From Agelaius tricolor (lineage: Eukaryota > Chordata > Aves > Passeriformes > Icteridae): a DNA stretch of 64,000 bases. The stretch spans positions 25,383,001-25,447,000 of the forward strand of contig JALJCS010000009.1 in assembly GCA_023055355.1 (NCBI GenBank), written 5' to 3'. The notes under the pieces are model-generated. The model did no database searches. It saw only the letters and a program-made list of their open reading frames with translations, and had not been told where the DNA came from. The position numbers were made by a program, and so were the translations under genes. Below, in pieces: positions 63,101-64,000 of this stretch; the stretch's first letter is position 1, and every line of letters starts with the position of its first letter.

Positions 63101-64000
63101 TCTCTGGAACCATAAGCGGTGCGTGTTGATGTTCAGCTGGAAATAGGCTGGCATAACTTGCTCTTATGCTTAGCGAGACTGCAAAGTGTTTCAAAAAAGA
63201 TAGTGATATTTGCCCATGTGTCTGATTTGTTCATCAGCAAAACATACCAATGTTAATATTTTCAGCTGTCCTGGGCTTTAAGCACTCCTTGTCCTCCCCA
63301 GAGGAGGGAGGAATGTAACCAAAGAGGAAGAGATGGCTTTGAAACAGCAGCCTGGAATAGTCTGTAACAACAGTAAGTGTGATGAAGTCCAAAGTAGGTC
63401 AGAAGAGCAAGGACTTGACTTTGCAGGTGGATGTGGAACATGGACCACAAAGGGAGATGGGGAATGAGACAGATAAGCACCAAGAGCTGCAGAGGGCTTC
63501 AAGGCATGCTTCACGGAGCCATGTGCAGAATGGCTGCAGGAAGGTAGTGTGAGGAGCGCAGTAGCTGGGGACTTGCCTTGCCCAGTGTATGAACGTTTGC
63601 CTTCTTCCACAAATGAAGGCAGAACTGTGAGACACTGCAGTTGTGGAGATGCCAGGAAGCATGGGGAAAAGCAGAAGCATGAAACACAGACACAGTCTTC
63701 TCTCCCAGAAATATCTGTCTCTGCTGCCCAAGTCAGTGCCCTCAAGACTGCTTTGCTGAGCATTGTTTTTCCACTGGCTGAGGTAGTGTAGATGTTTTGA
63801 GATTCATAAAATATGCAGAGTGCCTAGCCAAGTTGCTGGATTCTCTTGCTGCAAGCCTTTCCTACTCTATGTTGAAATATATGGATGTCTTTCACTTATA
63901 AAGATGGATGTGTTATCTAGATTGCAGGTTTCCCATGTGTCATGCCAGATGTCACGCTCAGTCCTGATATACGGTGGAGAAAGAAGGGGGGTAGAAGTGA
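60145..64000. other. Unique non-coding sequence, no gene seen
   Basis: This includes long overlapping frames on both strands at 62401-62880 (-, 159 codons), 62474-62869 (-, 131 codons) and 63278-63763 (-, 161 codons). They overlap one another in different frames and show no domain or family resemblance, so I treat them as chance. No repeat family is recognised. Confidence 0.45.

Noticed and set aside
63278..63763. 161-codon frame on -
   Set aside because: It overlaps three other frames, is rich in Ser/Leu/Pro and has no domain.

Overview
The window looks like non-coding nuclear DNA from a vertebrate, most likely a bird. The main evidence is the repeats: every clearly recognisable mobile element is a CR1-type LINE or a probable old SINE, and repeat density is low. 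I see no mammalian Alu/L1, no operon-like coding and no bacterial gene density. The bird assignment is inference. A crocodilian or turtle is possible, but the low repeat load and the bird-like CR1 at 25362-25595 favour a bird. One CR1 copy (4840-7340) resembles the ancient CR1/L3-like families shared across amniotes.

I find no protein-coding gene, tRNA, rRNA or CRISPR array that I can support. The longest ATG-to-stop frames (166, 161, 159, 147 and 143 codons) are scattered on both strands. They have no recognisable domain and fit chance open frames in a sequence of this length. The window therefore reads as a gene desert or part of a very large intron.

Layout. 1-4840: unique sequence with a perfect 16-bp hairpin (919-959) and a CR1 3' tail on the + strand (about 2140-2262). 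4840-7340: a long, heavily decayed antisense CR1 with remnants of its reverse transcriptase, including the catalytic-box region. 7345-18940: unique sequence with A-runs. 18940-19310: a GC- and CpG-richer island with paired homeodomain-like sites, the best candidate for a regulatory element. 24845-24973: a near-pure polypurine tract. 25335-25595: a bird-type CR1 3' end on the - strand next to a (TGAA)n array. 26970-27110: a probable CR1 fragment on the + strand. 42690-43172: a clear CR1 3' end on the + strand, followed by a GC-rich hairpin (43473-43533). 46318-46395: a MIR-like SINE core. 48580-48621: a 14-bp triple tandem repeat. 50928-51251: a long pyrimidine-rich stretch that ends in a splice-acceptor-like site. 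59679-59910: a poly-A run and a (GT)/(GGGT) array. The rest is unique sequence in which I can name nothing.

No genes act together here. I did not find a convincing undescribed system. The observations most worth checking are the two hairpins, the CpG/homeodomain-site island, several stretches that may be conserved non-coding elements, and the unusual tail of the 25.3-kb CR1.
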